A stretch of DNA of 51,910 nt, taken from NCBI RefSeq assembly GCF_000813125.1, contig NZ_BASE01000107.1, forward strand, positions 1 through 51,910. The letters are read 5' to 3'. The translations under genes were made by a program, and so were the position numbers. Positions 37,863 to 48,849 of this stretch are shown here, piece by piece. The notes beneath the pieces are model-generated. The model had not been told where the DNA came from. It searched no databases and saw only the letters and a list, made by a program, of their open reading frames with translations. This DNA comes from Mesobacillus selenatarsenatis SF-1 (lineage in GTDB: Bacteria > Bacillota > Bacilli > Bacillales > Cytobacillaceae). Each line of letters begins with the position of its first letter. The first letter of the stretch is position 1.

Positions 37863-40133
37863 TTAAACTTGCGGCTCATCTGAGTAAACTTTCTTTTCCT
37901 TGTAAGTCTTGATTGTGCCTTTTTTCTTAAGCTCTTTATTTTTCCATACATACCACAGCTGTGCTGCGATGAAAATGGAAGAATAGGTACCAGCAATCAG
38001 ACCAATAAGAAGGGCGAAAGAGAAGTTCCAGATGGATGAACTTCCGAATAACAACAGAGCCACGACTGTTATGACAACAGTCAAGATTGTGTTGACCGAA
38101 CGGCCGAGAGTCTGGCGAAGAGAAGAATTCACTACATCAGCAATATCTTCTGGTGTCTTCAAGCGTTTCTTCTTCACCATATTCTCACGCATCCTGTCAA
38201 AAGTAACTATCGTATCATTGATTGAATAACCGACAATTGTCAGGACGGCAGCAATGAAGGTAATATCCACTTCAAGCCTTGTAAGACTGAATAGAACGAT
38301 GATAAAAAATGCATCATGAAGCAGTGCTATAATAGCGGCCAGCGCCATGTAAATCTCGAATCGGATCGTTACATAAATAATGATCCCCACGGCAGCAATG
38401 GCAACAGCAATCATGGCATTCTTAGCCAGTTCTTTACCTATCGTTGGCGATACCGTACCAACATTTGGCTCGGCACCGAATTCTTCCTTGAAGTGTGATT
38501 TAAGCTCAGAAATCTTATCCTTGGATAAAACTGTTTTAAACCTTGCTACACCAATTTCTCCATTATCACCGGAGATGACAATATCGTTTGTTTCCAAATC
38601 AACTTGCTTTAGTTCTTCTTTTAATTGTGCCGCTGTAAGTTTGCTGTCCGACATGACCTCTACCCTTGTCCCAGCCGCAAAATCAATCCCAAGATTCAGG
38701 CGGAACACGAGGAGTGCGATCAAGCCTATACCAATTAAAATCGCTGATGCCATAAAGAATTTGTTGCGGCTCTTAATGAAATCGAAACGATCGAATTTCG
38801 TTTTTAAATCAAGTGAATCTAAACCTTCCGAAATATCATGGACCTCACTTTGCTTCACACCGAACAAGCCTGGTTTGTTTTTGAACATACCACTGTTCAC
38901 TAGCAATCCAAGGAACAAGCGTGCACCGAAGACTGCTGTGATAAAGCTTGCCAGGATACTGATGATCAGCATGGTCGCAAAGCCTTTTACAGAGCTTGTA
39001 CCATACGCGAACAAAACGATTGCCGCTAGCAAAGTCGTGATGTTGGCATCAAAGATTGTAGACAGTGAGCCTTTGCTGCCCGCATCAAACGCCGCTTTGA
39101 TATTGCGGCCAACCTTCAATTCCTCTTTAATCCGCTCATACGTGATGATATTCGCATCCACCGCCATACCGACACCGAGGATCAAGGCCGCGATTCCAGG
39201 CAGGGTGAGTACCCCGTTCATCCAATCAAAGACTAACAGGATAAGGTATACGTAAATAGATAAGGTAACTACTGCAACAATTCCAGGGATACGGTATAAA
39301 ACCAGCATAAATACGAAAACTGCAAGAATGCCGATGATCCCAGCAAAAACTGTTTCATTAAGAGCCTGTTCACCGAACTTCGCTCCAACCGATGTGGAAT
39401 ATGTTTCTTCTAGATTAACCGGCAATGACCCAGCATTAAGCAATGAAGCAAGCTGCTGTGCTTCTTCTATTGTAAAATTACCTGTAATTTCAACATTTTT
39501 TTGATTTAAGATCTTATCAACATTAGGATTTGAAAGGAATCTAGGTTCTGGCTTCATCCTTTCTTCCTTATAAGAATCTTTTCCTTCCTCGAAATCAAGC
39601 CAGATAATCAGCTGATTCTCAGGATACATATCACGGATTTCCTTCGTGATTTCACCGAATTGGTCTCCATCTTTAAGAGTGATCGAGATGCTTGGCTTGT
39701 TTTGTGAGTCAAAGCTTTGCTTTGCCCCGTTTTCTTCCAGGTCACTTCCATCCATCATGACTCGGTCGTTTACGTCACGGAAGGTAAGATTCGCTTCAGT
39801 AGAAAGGATTTCACGCGCTTTGTTTTGGTCCTTTACACCAGCAAGCTGAACGCGGATCCGGTCATCTCCTTCGATTTGGATATTCGGTTCACTGACACCA
39901 AGGACGTTGACCCTTCGTTCAAGGGCTTCAGCAGTGCTCTTTAAGGTTTCACGGTCAACCGTCTCGCCTTCTTTGCCATTTAGAGGCGTGACTTCATAAA
40001 GGACCTCAAAACCACCCTGCAGGTCAAGACCTAGTTTGATATCTTTCAATATATTCTGGGTTGTTGCACCCATGGCACTTCCGATTAATATAACCAGCAA
40101 AAGGAAGGCCACGATGCGGCTGCGTTTTACCAT
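37863..40133 (-). CDS. secDF: Fused protein-export membrane protein SecDF
   Basis: A 756-residue RND-type membrane protein with SecD and SecF fused, as in B. subtilis. The SecD half has an N-terminal membrane helix, a large external domain (about 35-270), and helices from about 270 (TVFAGIIGILAVFVFML). The SecF half starts near 445 with a second set (IALLHDAFFIIVLFSL). It uses the proton gradient to help pull exported proteins out of SecYEG. The ATG follows AAGGAGG. yajC, another Sec accessory gene, lies 4 kb away. Confidence 0.97.
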   Translation of the reverse strand: MVKRSRIVAFLLLVILIGSAMGATTQNILKDIKLGLDLQGGFEVLYEVTPLNGKEGETVDRETLKSTAEALERRVNVLGVSEPNIQIEGDDRIRVQLAGVKDQNKAREILSTEANLTFRDVNDRVMMDGSDLEENGAKQSFDSQNKPSISITLKDGDQFGEITKEIRDMYPENQLIIWLDFEEGKDSYKEERMKPEPRFLSNPNVDKILNQKNVEITGNFTIEEAQQLASLLNAGSLPVNLEETYSTSVGAKFGEQALNETVFAGIIGILAVFVFMLVLYRIPGIVAVVTLSIYVYLILLVFDWMNGVLTLPGIAALILGVGMAVDANIITYERIKEELKVGRNIKAAFDAGSKGSLSTIFDANITTLLAAIVLFAYGTSSVKGFATMLIISILASFITAVFGARLFLGLLVNSGMFKNKPGLFGVKQSEVHDISEGLDSLDLKTKFDRFDFIKSRNKFFMASAILIGIGLIALLVFRLNLGIDFAAGTRVEVMSDSKLTAAQLKEELKQVDLETNDIVISGDNGEIGVARFKTVLSKDKISELKSHFKEEFGAEPNVGTVSPTIGKELAKNAMIAVAIAAVGIIIYVTIRFEIYMALAAIIALLHDAFFIIVLFSLTRLEVDITFIAAVLTIVGYSINDTIVTFDRMRENMVKKKRLKTPEDIADVVNSSLRQTLGRSVNTILTVVITVVALLLFGSSSIWNFSFALLIGLIAGTYSSIFIAAQLWYVWKNKELKKKGTIKTYKEKKVYSDEPQV

Positions 40134-40376
40134 TATGTATAAATCCTCCTTATTCTTCGCACGAACATGCTGCCAGACAAATAAAACTTAAGACTAAGAA
40201 AATAAACAGTAGCCAATTTATAGCATTCTAATTATGTAACAGTTTAAAAAAACTGTCAATTAAGCTTTTGCCGTTATCTACATATAGAAGGTCTCCCACT
40301 AGAAAAAATCGGATTGTGAATTTTTTCAGTTCATTTTGAAAGTTTCTATACCGGATAGGCCAACTTTTAAATCTTT

Positions 40377-40532
40377 TTAGACATTTTTACAGGTATCCGC
40401 TGCTCAAAATGTCTATTAAAGCTCTCTTTTTAGACATTTCATCCGTGTTCCTCGCTCAAAATGTCTATTAAAGTCCTCTTGTTAGACATTTCACAGGTGT
40501 TCCCCGCTCAGAATGTCTATTAAACTGTTCGA
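40377..40532. repeat. Hairpin array of 52-53 bp units with TTAGACATTT stems
   Basis: Units start with TTAGACATTT at 40377, 40430 and 40482 (periods 53 and 52). AGACATTT pairs with AAATGTCT about 19 bases later (AGAATGTCT in unit three), and ATTAAA follows each 3' arm. Loops contain TCGCTC or CCGCTC. The array lies in the gap between secDF and comN, upstream of secDF. Confidence 0.92.
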
Positions 40533-40579
40533 AGGAAATATCAGGTATTTTTATAAGATAGCGATGGTAAAGAGCTGCA

Positions 40580-40876
40580 TCATTTTAGCAGTTCCTTTCG
40601 CTCCTCTTCGTCATCGAGCGTAAAATCTCCCAGTTTGAAGGCTTCAACTGTGGTGAAATTCATAACGTCTCCGATTTTCGCCGATAAAATATCAGCGATG
40701 ATTTCATACATTTGTACTTCTTCTTTCGGTTTCTTCCACTTTTTCTTTGTGAGATAATCCCATAATTCTTTTTCTTTAACCTGTTCATAACCAAATATTT
40801 TGAATTCTTCAATTTTGCTTTCCAACGCCGGTTTTACCTGCTTGTAAAACCGTCCGTATTGATGGCTTTGATTCAT
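40580..40876 (-). CDS. comN: Post-transcriptional regulator ComN family protein (YrzD)
   Basis: A 98-residue protein matching the YrzD/ComN family: an N-terminal segment (YKQVKPALESKIEEFKIFGYE) and WDYLTKKKWKKPKEEVQMYE in the middle. In B. subtilis ComN controls comE mRNA and works with division-site proteins. The ATG follows GGGGGCC. It is upstream of the 40377-40532 repeat array and divergent from spoVB. Confidence 0.9.
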   Translation of the reverse strand: MNQSHQYGRFYKQVKPALESKIEEFKIFGYEQVKEKELWDYLTKKKWKKPKEEVQMYEIIADILSAKIGDVMNFTTVEAFKLGDFTLDDEEERKELLK

Positions 40877-40997
40877 CCCCTGGCCCCCTCGTCCAATTTT
40901 CTAGTCTTAATGTTTTAACCTTGTCATGCTTTGTCCACTTTCTTGCATATAGTTAATTGTATATGAAATATGCATTTTTGAGAAGGCAGGGAGCGGA

Positions 40998-42560
40998 ATG
41001 TCGAAGTTTTTAAAAGGAACATTTATTTTGTTAATAGCCGGGCTCGTCACTAGGGTGCTTGGTTTCATAAATCGGATCGTCATTGCCCGTTCCATCGGAG
41101 AAGAAGGTGTTGGTCTTTACATGATGGCCTTCCCCACTTTGGTGCTTGTCGTGACGATTACACAGCTGGGTCTTCCAGTTGCGATTTCAAAAAATGTGGC
41201 TGAAGCCGAGGCAAGAGGCGACTTCCGAAAAATCAAGAAAATCCTTGTCGTTTCATTGGCAACCACTATTTCCCTATCTATTGTCTTTACACCCGCGCTG
41301 ATTTTCCTTGCTCCATACTTATCTGAGACATTGTTTACTGACCCCAGGACACAATGGCCGTTGCTAGCCATCGCACCAATCGTGCCAATCGTTGCCGTAT
41401 CATCGGTACTCCGTGGTTACTTCCAGGGAAGGCAGAACATGAAGCCGTCTGCCATTTCCCAGGTTATTGAACAGCTTGTCCGGATTACCTTGATTGCCGT
41501 ACTGACAAAAGCCTTCATGCCGTATGGCATAGAATATGCTGCTGCCGGCGCCATGATAGCCTCAGTAATTGGGGAGCTCATTTCATTAATTTATTTAATG
41601 ACCACCTTTAAACTTAGAAAGAAGTTCCCACTGCGGAAAAACTTTTTTCAATTCGTCAACTCTGGAAAATCGACCTTTAATGATCTGATGAAAATCGCAT
41701 TGCCAACAACTGGTTCAAGGATGATTGGCTCGGTTTCCTGGTTCTTTGAACCGATTGTTGTTGCGCACAGCCTAGCAATCGCTGGCGTTGCCGCCGTTGC
41801 AGCAACCAAACAGTATGGAGCATTGACGGGTTTTGCGATGCCATTGTTATTACTGCCATCGTTTATCACCTATTCCCTGTCGACCTCCCTTGTCCCGGCG
41901 ATCAGCGAAGCAAACTCAAAAAAGAACACAAAAGTAATACAACACCTTTTGCAGCAGTCTCTGCGTTTTTCTCTTTTAACAGGAGGCCTTGCTGTCGTCG
42001 TCCTTTACGTTCTGGCCGAACCGTTAATGACGTTAATGTATGGAACATCGAATGGGTCACAGTTCATAAAGTTAATGGCACCCTTCTTCCTCTTCTATTA
42101 TTTCCAGGGCCCATTGCAGGCAACACTGCAGGCACTCGATTTAGCAAGGGCTGCAATGATTAACAGCCTGATCGGAAACCTTGCCAAGACTGCTGTCATT
42201 TTCCTGCTGGCAAGCCAGCCTGCCTTTGGCATCAATGGCGTAGCACTTGGGATGGTAATGGGCATTGTTCTGATTACACTCCTGCACTTCGCTACGATGC
42301 TCAAGGCTGTTTCCTTCACCTTCTATATAAAGGATTATATTAAGATGTTTGCGCTGATCATACTTTCGGGGTCGCTGGGATTCCTGCTTTTGGAATGGTT
42401 GAATGAAAGCATTGGACTTACTGTCAAAGTATTGTCCAGCGCAGTAGTAATGAGCGTTCTCTACATTGTTCTCGCTATTGCTCTAGGCTTGATCAGGAAG
42501 AATGAAATTCTCCGCATCCGCTCTGCCATAACTTCTTTTTTCAAGAAGACCATTATGTAA
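40998..42560 (+). CDS. spoVB: Stage V sporulation protein B-like flippase
   Basis: A 520-residue integral membrane protein with about fourteen membrane segments, of the MVF/Wzx-like polysaccharide flippase family. SpoVB is needed for spore cortex formation and is thought to flip lipid-linked peptidoglycan precursors in the forespore-surrounding membrane. The N-terminal segment SKFLKGTFILLIAGLVTRVLG and the early RIVIARSIGEEGVGLYM are family-typical. The ATG follows GGGAGCGGA. It is one of the plus-strand genes and is convergent with the DUF421 gene. Confidence 0.93.
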   Translation: MSKFLKGTFILLIAGLVTRVLGFINRIVIARSIGEEGVGLYMMAFPTLVLVVTITQLGLPVAISKNVAEAEARGDFRKIKKILVVSLATTISLSIVFTPALIFLAPYLSETLFTDPRTQWPLLAIAPIVPIVAVSSVLRGYFQGRQNMKPSAISQVIEQLVRITLIAVLTKAFMPYGIEYAAAGAMIASVIGELISLIYLMTTFKLRKKFPLRKNFFQFVNSGKSTFNDLMKIALPTTGSRMIGSVSWFFEPIVVAHSLAIAGVAAVAATKQYGALTGFAMPLLLLPSFITYSLSTSLVPAISEANSKKNTKVIQHLLQQSLRFSLLTGGLAVVVLYVLAEPLMTLMYGTSNGSQFIKLMAPFFLFYYFQGPLQATLQALDLARAAMINSLIGNLAKTAVIFLLASQPAFGINGVALGMVMGIVLITLLHFATMLKAVSFTFYIKDYIKMFALIILSGSLGFLLLEWLNESIGLTVKVLSSAVVMSVLYIVLAIALGLIRKNEILRIRSAITSFFKKTIM

Positions 42561-42587
42561 AAGACTGAAACTGGTTATTTAGAAACA

Positions 42588-42628
42588 TCACATAAAAACG
42601 TGGATTTTCGTCCACGTTTTTTATGTGT
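42588..42628. terminator. Bidirectional terminator between spoVB and the DUF421 gene
   Basis: ACATAAAAACGTGGA pairs with TCCACGTTTTTTATGT around six bases (TTTTCG). The A- and T-tracts allow use from both directions. Confidence 0.9.
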
Positions 42629-43283
42629 CTTTTATATCGATATAGAATTCACCATTCTGAAAACTGCAAAAAGAAATATCCTTAGTTTCCTCATATCCAT
42701 TTTTCTTTAATTCCTGAAGCAGCCAAGCTCTTGATTTGTCAATCAGAATAAGATTATCTTCCTGGATTTCTCCGTCAACGATTAATGGCAGAGCTAGACT
42801 TCCATTCTCCTCTTGTCCTTCATTGTTTTCCTGACCTTTTTGAAAAATAGAAAGTGTCCCAGAAGGCTCGAGTATAGCATATTCAACATCAGCGATATTC
42901 CCGACATCCTTTTCACGCAATTGAAGAAGCAAATCATCAAAGTTATACCTTTGCGATCTCATCGCCTTCTCGTCTATTTTGCCATTATTAATAATAATTG
43001 TCGGCTTTCCATCGACGATATCCCTGAATTTTTTGCTTTTAAGCGAAAGCATTGCCAGTGTAATTTGAATGATGACAAGTATACTGATTGGGAGAAGAGT
43101 GTCGACCAAGGGGTTTTTCGTATTTTCTATGGCCATCGATGCCATCTCTGCAATCATGATATAAACAACCAAGTCCAGGATGCTCAATTCACCGATCTCC
43201 CTTTTTCCCATTAAACGAAAAATCAACAGGATTAATAAATAAAGGAGAACTGTCCTAAAAAGGATAATGAAATATTGTTCCAC
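42621..43283 (-). CDS. DUF421 membrane protein (YrbG/YetF type)
   Basis: A 220-residue protein with three N-terminal membrane segments (about 5-25, 33-55 and 60-82) and a cytoplasmic C-terminal domain ([31 protein letters not shown]). This is the DUF421/YetF layout, a family linked to spore or germination membranes in some species. In B. subtilis yrbG sits near spoVB. The start could be GTG at 43283 (AAGGGCG upstream) or GTG at 43301; I choose the former. Nothing catalytic can be named. Confidence 0.85.
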   Translation of the reverse strand: MEQYFIILFRTVLLYLLILLIFRLMGKREIGELSILDLVVYIMIAEMASMAIENTKNPLVDTLLPISILVIIQITLAMLSLKSKKFRDIVDGKPTIIINNGKIDEKAMRSQRYNFDDLLLQLREKDVGNIADVEYAILEPSGTLSIFQKGQENNEGQEENGSLALPLIVDGEIQEDNLILIDKSRAWLLQELKKNGYEETKDISFCSFQNGEFYIDIKDT

Positions 43284-43472
43284 TTTCCCCCCGCCCTTCA
43301 CGAAGCATTCCTCTATAGTCTTTTACGCAGCAGTAAAATAATACTTATTGTTACAGTAATTTTTTCAATGAGTTCCCGAATAAAAAACTGATTCTATTTG
43401 TACTTTTCCATGAATATGCTTGTACTAGGCAATTCCCGCTTTGAGGGATTAGATCAGAGAGGAGAGGGGTTA

Positions 43473-43859
43473 ATGGAATCTAAAAGTTTAGGCAGGGCCG
43501 TCCTGTACGGGGTGATTGCAATATTCCTGTTGGCAATCGTAAGCAGCTTTATATTTTCTCTTCTTTTAAAGTTCACCTCCGTCCAAGAATCTTCGCTTCA
43601 ATATGTCATGACATCTATTTCTTTTTTATCGATTTTCATCGGCGGCTTTATCACTGGCGGAAACGGCAAAGAGAAGGGCTGGATGATCGGGGGGACTACA
43701 GGGCTGGCGTATTCTTTGATTATTTTCTTGTTCCAATACCTGGGTTATGACAGTTTATTCTCGCTCGAACAAGTCATCTACCATATTTGCTATATACTCA
43801 CGGCAATGATGGGCGGCATCCTTGGGGTGAACATCGTTGGGGGGCCATCAAAGGCATAA
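43473..43859 (+). CDS. yrzE: YrzE-like TIGR04086 membrane protein
   Basis: A 128-residue protein with four membrane segments and glycine-rich turns (FIGGFITGGNGKEKGW). It matches the TIGR04086 family at the B. subtilis yrzE position, between spoVB and yajC. The ATG at 43473 follows GGAGAGGGG; a longer frame from 43398 is not supported by a ribosome site. Its function is unknown. It is convergent with yajC and shares its terminator. Confidence 0.86.
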   Translation: MESKSLGRAVLYGVIAIFLLAIVSSFIFSLLLKFTSVQESSLQYVMTSISFLSIFIGGFITGGNGKEKGWMIGGTTGLAYSLIIFLFQYLGYDSLFSLEQVIYHICYILTAMMGGILGVNIVGGPSKA

Positions 43860-43892
43860 AAAAGAAGCGAACACTGTTCGCTTCTTTTTTTA
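43856..43892. terminator. Bidirectional terminator between yrzE and yajC
   Basis: A 15-bp perfect stem AAAAAAGAAGCGAAC/GTTCGCTTCTTTTTT with a three-base loop. It is symmetrical and serves both convergent genes. Confidence 0.93.
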
Positions 43893-43899
43893 ATGCTAG

Positions 43900-44175
43900 T
43901 TAGACACCAGCTGCAGATTCTTTGACATCGCGAATTGCCGCGCGATCATATGTAAGACGGCTTCCGTCTCCACATTTGATGACAACAGTGCCTTCATCAA
44001 TTGCATCAACAATTCCATGCAAACCGCCGATCGTTACTACCTTGTCACCTTTTGCAAGGTCACTCTGCATTTGCTGAACTGCCTTTTGCCTCTTTTGTTG
44101 AGGGCGGATCAGTAAAAAGTAGAACAATACAAACATCAGCAATAGCGGGAATACTGTACCTAATAATCCTTCCAT
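43900..44175 (-). CDS. yajC: Preprotein translocase subunit YajC
   Basis: A 91-residue protein with one N-terminal membrane helix (about 3-24) and the family signature LIRPQQKRQKAVQQM just after it, followed by a small SH3-like domain (GDKVVTIGGLHGIVDAI). YajC associates with SecDF in the export machinery. The ATG follows AAGGAGGGG. It lies downstream of tgt, as in many bacteria, and 4 kb from secDF. Confidence 0.96.
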   Translation of the reverse strand: MEGLLGTVFPLLLMFVLFYFLLIRPQQKRQKAVQQMQSDLAKGDKVVTIGGLHGIVDAIDEGTVVIKCGDGSRLTYDRAAIRDVKESAAGV

Positions 44176-44244
44176 TCATTTTCCCCTCCTTTCATTGGTT
44201 GGCATTGTCCGCATTGCGAAACAGCCTTATTAAAAGCAGTTTAT

Positions 44245-45387
<1,143 letters not shown>

Positions 45388-45435
45388 TTAAGCTCCTTCC
45401 AGAAGTACAAATCATTTATTTTCAACACATAAAAA

Positions 45436-46464
45436 TTATAGAATCAACATTGCATCGCCGAAGCTGAAAAAGCGATATCTTTCCTCAACAGCTTTATTAT
45501 AGGCATTAAGGACATTTTCCCGTCCAGCCAAAGCACTCACAAGCATGATTAACGTCGATTTGGGAAGATGGAAGTTGGTAATCATCCCATTGATTGCTTT
45601 GAACTTATACCCGGGATAAATGAAGATATTCGTCCAGCCATTTTCAGCGACAAATTTACCGTCATTGGCTGCGGCAATGGTTTCAAGGGTCCGTGTGGAG
45701 GTTGTTCCTACGGTAATGATACGTCCGCCCTGCTCGCGTACAGAGTTCAACAGCAATGCTGTTCCTTCAGTCACCTGGTAAAACTCCGAATGCATGTCAT
45801 GCTCTTCGATTGAATCAACGCTGACAGGCCTGAATGTTCCCAAACCTACGTGAAGAGTGATGAAAGCAATATGGATGCCCATTTCCTTTATTTCCTCAAG
45901 CAGTTCTTCTGTAAAATGCAAGCCCGCCGTCGGGGCCGCCGCAGAACCTCTTTCCCTAGCGAAAACCGTCTGGTATCTGTCCTTATCCTCCAGCTGCTCC
46001 TTAATATAAGGAGGCAGTGGCATTTCACCTAGCTGTTCCAGTACTTCGTAGAAAATACCGTCATATGAAAACCTAAGACTCCTGCCGCCATGCTCAGCTT
46101 CGACTGTGCATTCTGCAGTCAAAAGTCCATCTCCAAAGACGATTTTCGTGCCTTCCTTCACTCTCTTAGCCGGTTTTATAAGTGTTTCCCACTCATCTCC
46201 CTCGAGCTGTTTCAGTAGAAGGACCTCAATTTTGGCTCCCGTGTCTTCCTTCATGCCAAAAAGCCTTGCCGGAAGAACCTTTGTGTCATTCAGGACGAGG
46301 CAGTCACCTGGCTTCAGGTGGTTTTTGATGTTTTTGAATACATCATGTTCTATTTTGCCCGATTCTTTATTCAAGACCATCAGCTTGCTTTCCGCTCTTT
46401 GTTCAAGCGGAGTCTGGGCAATTAGTTCCTCTGGCAAATGGAAATCAAACAAGTCTACTTTCAT
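45436..46464 (-). CDS. queA: S-adenosylmethionine:tRNA ribosyltransferase-isomerase QueA
   Basis: A 342-residue enzyme that transfers and isomerises the ribosyl part of SAM onto preQ1-tRNA to give epoxyqueuosine. Family segments [17 protein letters not shown] (N-terminus), [15 protein letters not shown] near 175 and the C-terminal [19 protein letters not shown] are present. The ATG follows AAGGGTGA. It precedes tgt by 51 bases and follows ruvB and a DUF2905 gene. Confidence 0.97.
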   Translation of the reverse strand: MKVDLFDFHLPEELIAQTPLEQRAESKLMVLNKESGKIEHDVFKNIKNHLKPGDCLVLNDTKVLPARLFGMKEDTGAKIEVLLLKQLEGDEWETLIKPAKRVKEGTKIVFGDGLLTAECTVEAEHGGRSLRFSYDGIFYEVLEQLGEMPLPPYIKEQLEDKDRYQTVFARERGSAAAPTAGLHFTEELLEEIKEMGIHIAFITLHVGLGTFRPVSVDSIEEHDMHSEFYQVTEGTALLLNSVREQGGRIITVGTTSTRTLETIAAANDGKFVAENGWTNIFIYPGYKFKAINGMITNFHLPKSTLIMLVSALAGRENVLNAYNKAVEERYRFFSFGDAMLIL

Positions 46465-46522
46465 GTTGTCACCCTTACTAAGTTTTCTTTATATTTCATT
46501 TAAAAAATATCGTACCAGCAGG

Positions 46523-46729
46523 TCATCTGAATCGGCCGATAAAATAAAATATCGCTGATAGAATGATGCTCACCAGGATGGATGTCACGATTGGGAAGTA
46601 GAAGGTCGAGTTGCCTTTTTTAATGACGATGTCTCCTGGCAGCCTTCCTAAGTTGATAAACTGCATGATAAAGCCAATGATGAAAATGACTACTCCGGCA
46701 ATCATCACAAATTTTGCCGCTCCTGTCAT
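46523..46729 (-). CDS. DUF2905 small membrane protein
   Basis: A 68-residue protein with two membrane segments (about 6-25 and 42-63) around the conserved [20 protein letters not shown] core, the DUF2905 signature. The start overlaps the ruvB stop (ATGA), which shows translational coupling. This small gene sits between ruvB and queA in many Bacillaceae. Its function is unknown. Confidence 0.88.
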   Translation of the reverse strand: MTGAAKFVMIAGVVIFIIGFIMQFINLGRLPGDIVIKKGNSTFYFPIVTSILVSIILSAIFYFIGRFR

Positions 46730-47727
46730 CGTTCAGGCACCTCCATTTCAAAATGTCGGTATACTGCCTCCGTTACAATTCTTCCTCTTGGTGTCCTCTG
46801 CAAAAAACCGATCTGCAATAAATATGGTTCATACACATCCTCAATCGTCTGTGATTCTTCGCCGATGGTTGCGGAAATAGTCTCTAAACCAACCGGTCCG
46901 CCGCGATATTTTTCAATGATGCCCTTGAGCAATTTATGGTCTATATGGTCAAGTCCCAAGCGGTCTACCTGCATCAGTTCCAATGCCTCCTGGGCAAGAG
47001 TTTCCTCTACGGCGCCATTGCCGCGCACCTGTGCAAAATCGCGTACTCGCTTCAATAGGCGGTTGGCGATCCTCGGTGTCCCTCGCGATCTCCTTGCTAA
47101 CTCCTGAGCGGCAGGCCAGTCGATGTCAGTCTCCAGAAGCTCAGCTGTCCTGACGACAATATCAGTAAGCTGTTTCTCATTATAGTATTCCAAACGGCTC
47201 AAAACTCCAAACCTGTCTCTTAATGGAGCTGACAACGATCCAGCGCGAGTTGTCGCACCCACAAGCGTGAATGGCGGAAGATCAAGCCTGACCGATCGGG
47301 CACTTGGTCCTTTACCAATGACGATATCCAGGCAGAAGTCTTCCATAGCAGGATAGAGAACTTCTTCAATCGTTCTTGGAAGCCTGTGAATTTCATCAAT
47401 GAACAGGACATCGCCTGGCTCTAATGCCGTCAGGATGGCTGCCAGGTCACCAGGCCTTTCGATCGCCGGTCCGGATGTCGTCCTGAGGTTGACGCCCATT
47501 TCATTGGCGATGATTGCTGCGAGCGTTGTCTTCCCCAATCCAGGTGGCCCATAGAGCAATACATGATCCAGCGTTTCACGCCTCATTTTAGCTGCTTCAA
47601 TAAACACTTCAAGATTTTCTTTTACTTTATCTTGGCCGATATATTGCCTGAGTGTCTGTGGTCGCAGGCTTTGCTCAAATGAAACATCCTGGTCGCCCGC
47701 TTCACTGGAGATGATTCGTTCTTCCAT
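46726..47727 (-). CDS. ruvB: Holliday junction branch migration ATPase RuvB
   Basis: A 333-residue AAA+ motor that drives branch migration as two hexameric rings flanking RuvA. Walker [10 protein letters not shown] is near residue 60, Walker [10 protein letters not shown] near 108, sensor 1 [19 protein letters not shown] near 152, and the C-terminal winged helix contains [16 protein letters not shown]. The ATG follows AAGGGTGAGA. It lies 52 bases after ruvA. The RuvC-like resolvase of the pair is absent here, as in Firmicutes, where RecU does that job. Confidence 0.98.
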   Translation of the reverse strand: MEERIISSEAGDQDVSFEQSLRPQTLRQYIGQDKVKENLEVFIEAAKMRRETLDHVLLYGPPGLGKTTLAAIIANEMGVNLRTTSGPAIERPGDLAAILTALEPGDVLFIDEIHRLPRTIEEVLYPAMEDFCLDIVIGKGPSARSVRLDLPPFTLVGATTRAGSLSAPLRDRFGVLSRLEYYNEKQLTDIVVRTAELLETDIDWPAAQELARRSRGTPRIANRLLKRVRDFAQVRGNGAVEETLAQEALELMQVDRLGLDHIDHKLLKGIIEKYRGGPVGLETISATIGEESQTIEDVYEPYLLQIGFLQRTPRGRIVTEAVYRHFEMEVPER

Positions 47728-47779
47728 CTGTTTCTCACCCTTCTTATAAGCTGGTTAACAGATCATTTTTAACACAGCG

Positions 47780-48388
47780 TTACTTTAATAGCTTCTGTAA
47801 TGCTTTCTTGATATATTGGTCTGTCGTCAAATTTTCTTTCTTCAACTCTGGAGTGATCTTGCGAATTTCCTTTTCTGAGTAGCCTAGTGCCTTCAGTGCC
47901 AATACCGCTTCATCAAACTCGGTCGACTGGCTTATGGTTGCTGCAACCTCGTCCGAATTGAAAAGGTTAGGGAAGTAATCTGGCACAAGATCATGCAGCT
48001 TTCCCTTTAAATCAAGGATCATTTGTCTCGCAGTCTTCTTGCCGACTCCAGGGAATTTGACCAGGAACGATTCATCTTCACTTTCAATTGCCTGAACCAC
48101 TTGACCCGGTTCTCCGGACGCAAGGATTGCCAGTGCCCCTTTTGGACCGATTCCCGAGACATTCAAAAGTCTTGTGAAAAGTGCTTTTTCCTCACGATTC
48201 TTAAAACCATAGAGGGCCATCAGATCTTCCCTGACATAATGATATGTAAAAATACAAATCTCTTTACCTGCTTCTTTCGTGAATGCAAATGGATTCGGTG
48301 TCATGATTTGATATCCAATCCCTCTGTTTTCAATGACTATATATTCAGGACCAACGAAATCGACGGTACCTTTTATGAACTCATACAA
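47780..48388 (-). CDS. ruvA: Holliday junction-binding protein RuvA
   Basis: A 202-residue protein. An N-terminal OB fold ([21 protein letters not shown]) and central helix-hairpin-helix pairs ([16 protein letters not shown] near 72 and [16 protein letters not shown] near 110) give junction-DNA binding, and domain III ([15 protein letters not shown] near 165) contacts RuvB. The start is TTG with GAGGGGC upstream. It is the first gene of the ruvAB-DUF2905-queA-tgt-yajC run. Confidence 0.97.
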   Translation of the reverse strand: MYEFIKGTVDFVGPEYIVIENRGIGYQIMTPNPFAFTKEAGKEICIFTYHYVREDLMALYGFKNREEKALFTRLLNVSGIGPKGALAILASGEPGQVVQAIESEDESFLVKFPGVGKKTARQMILDLKGKLHDLVPDYFPNLFNSDEVAATISQSTEFDEAVLALKALGYSEKEIRKITPELKKENLTTDQYIKKALQKLLK

Positions 48389-48512
48389 TACTCTCGCCCC
48401 TCTGCTTTGCTGTAACTCATTTTAACATACTCTTTTAAAAGGTATGAATAAAAATATACGAAAAGGCGAACGTATGATCATTTTTATAAGAAAAGCGCAA
48501 GCGCCTTTGGTC

Positions 48513-48800
48513 AGCCCCGACAAGCGTTGCCCGCCTATAACGCCACTTCGTGTGGCTGGCGGGTCTGCACGTCCTGTGCCTCAGAGGGCCGACCGGTGAA
48601 GTCGCTCTTTGACTTCATCGGGCGGACCGAAATCCAAAAGCGGAGGCGACTGCCCAACTCCGACAAGCGCTGCCCGCCTAAAACGCCACATCGTGTGGCT
48701 GGCGGGTCTAGCACATCGTGTGCCCCGGAGGGCCTGACAGTGAAGTCGCTCTTTGACTTCATTGGCAGGACCGAAATCGAAAAGTATAGCCGACTGCCCA
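48513..48800. repeat. Two tandem ~144-bp structured repeats
   Basis: Copies at about 48513-48656 and 48657-48800 are similar in most positions and equal in length within one base. Each folds as nested hairpins: CCCGCC/GGCGGG around GCCAC/GTGGC, then GCAC/GTGC, then a long stem closed by GTGAAGTC and GACTTCAT around GCTCTTT. Differences between copies keep the pairing (see findings). GC content is clearly above the rest of the window. Preceding bases 48491-48504 hold GCGCAAGCGC. Reading frames across it show no known protein. Confidence 0.9.
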
Positions 48801-48849
48801 GAAACACAGAAACTGGAGACTCCGACCCTGCCGGCGGAGTTGAAGTTTC

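Noticed and set aside
38380-39255. A 291-codon plus-strand frame
   Set aside because: It is antisense to secDF and has no ribosome site or motif.
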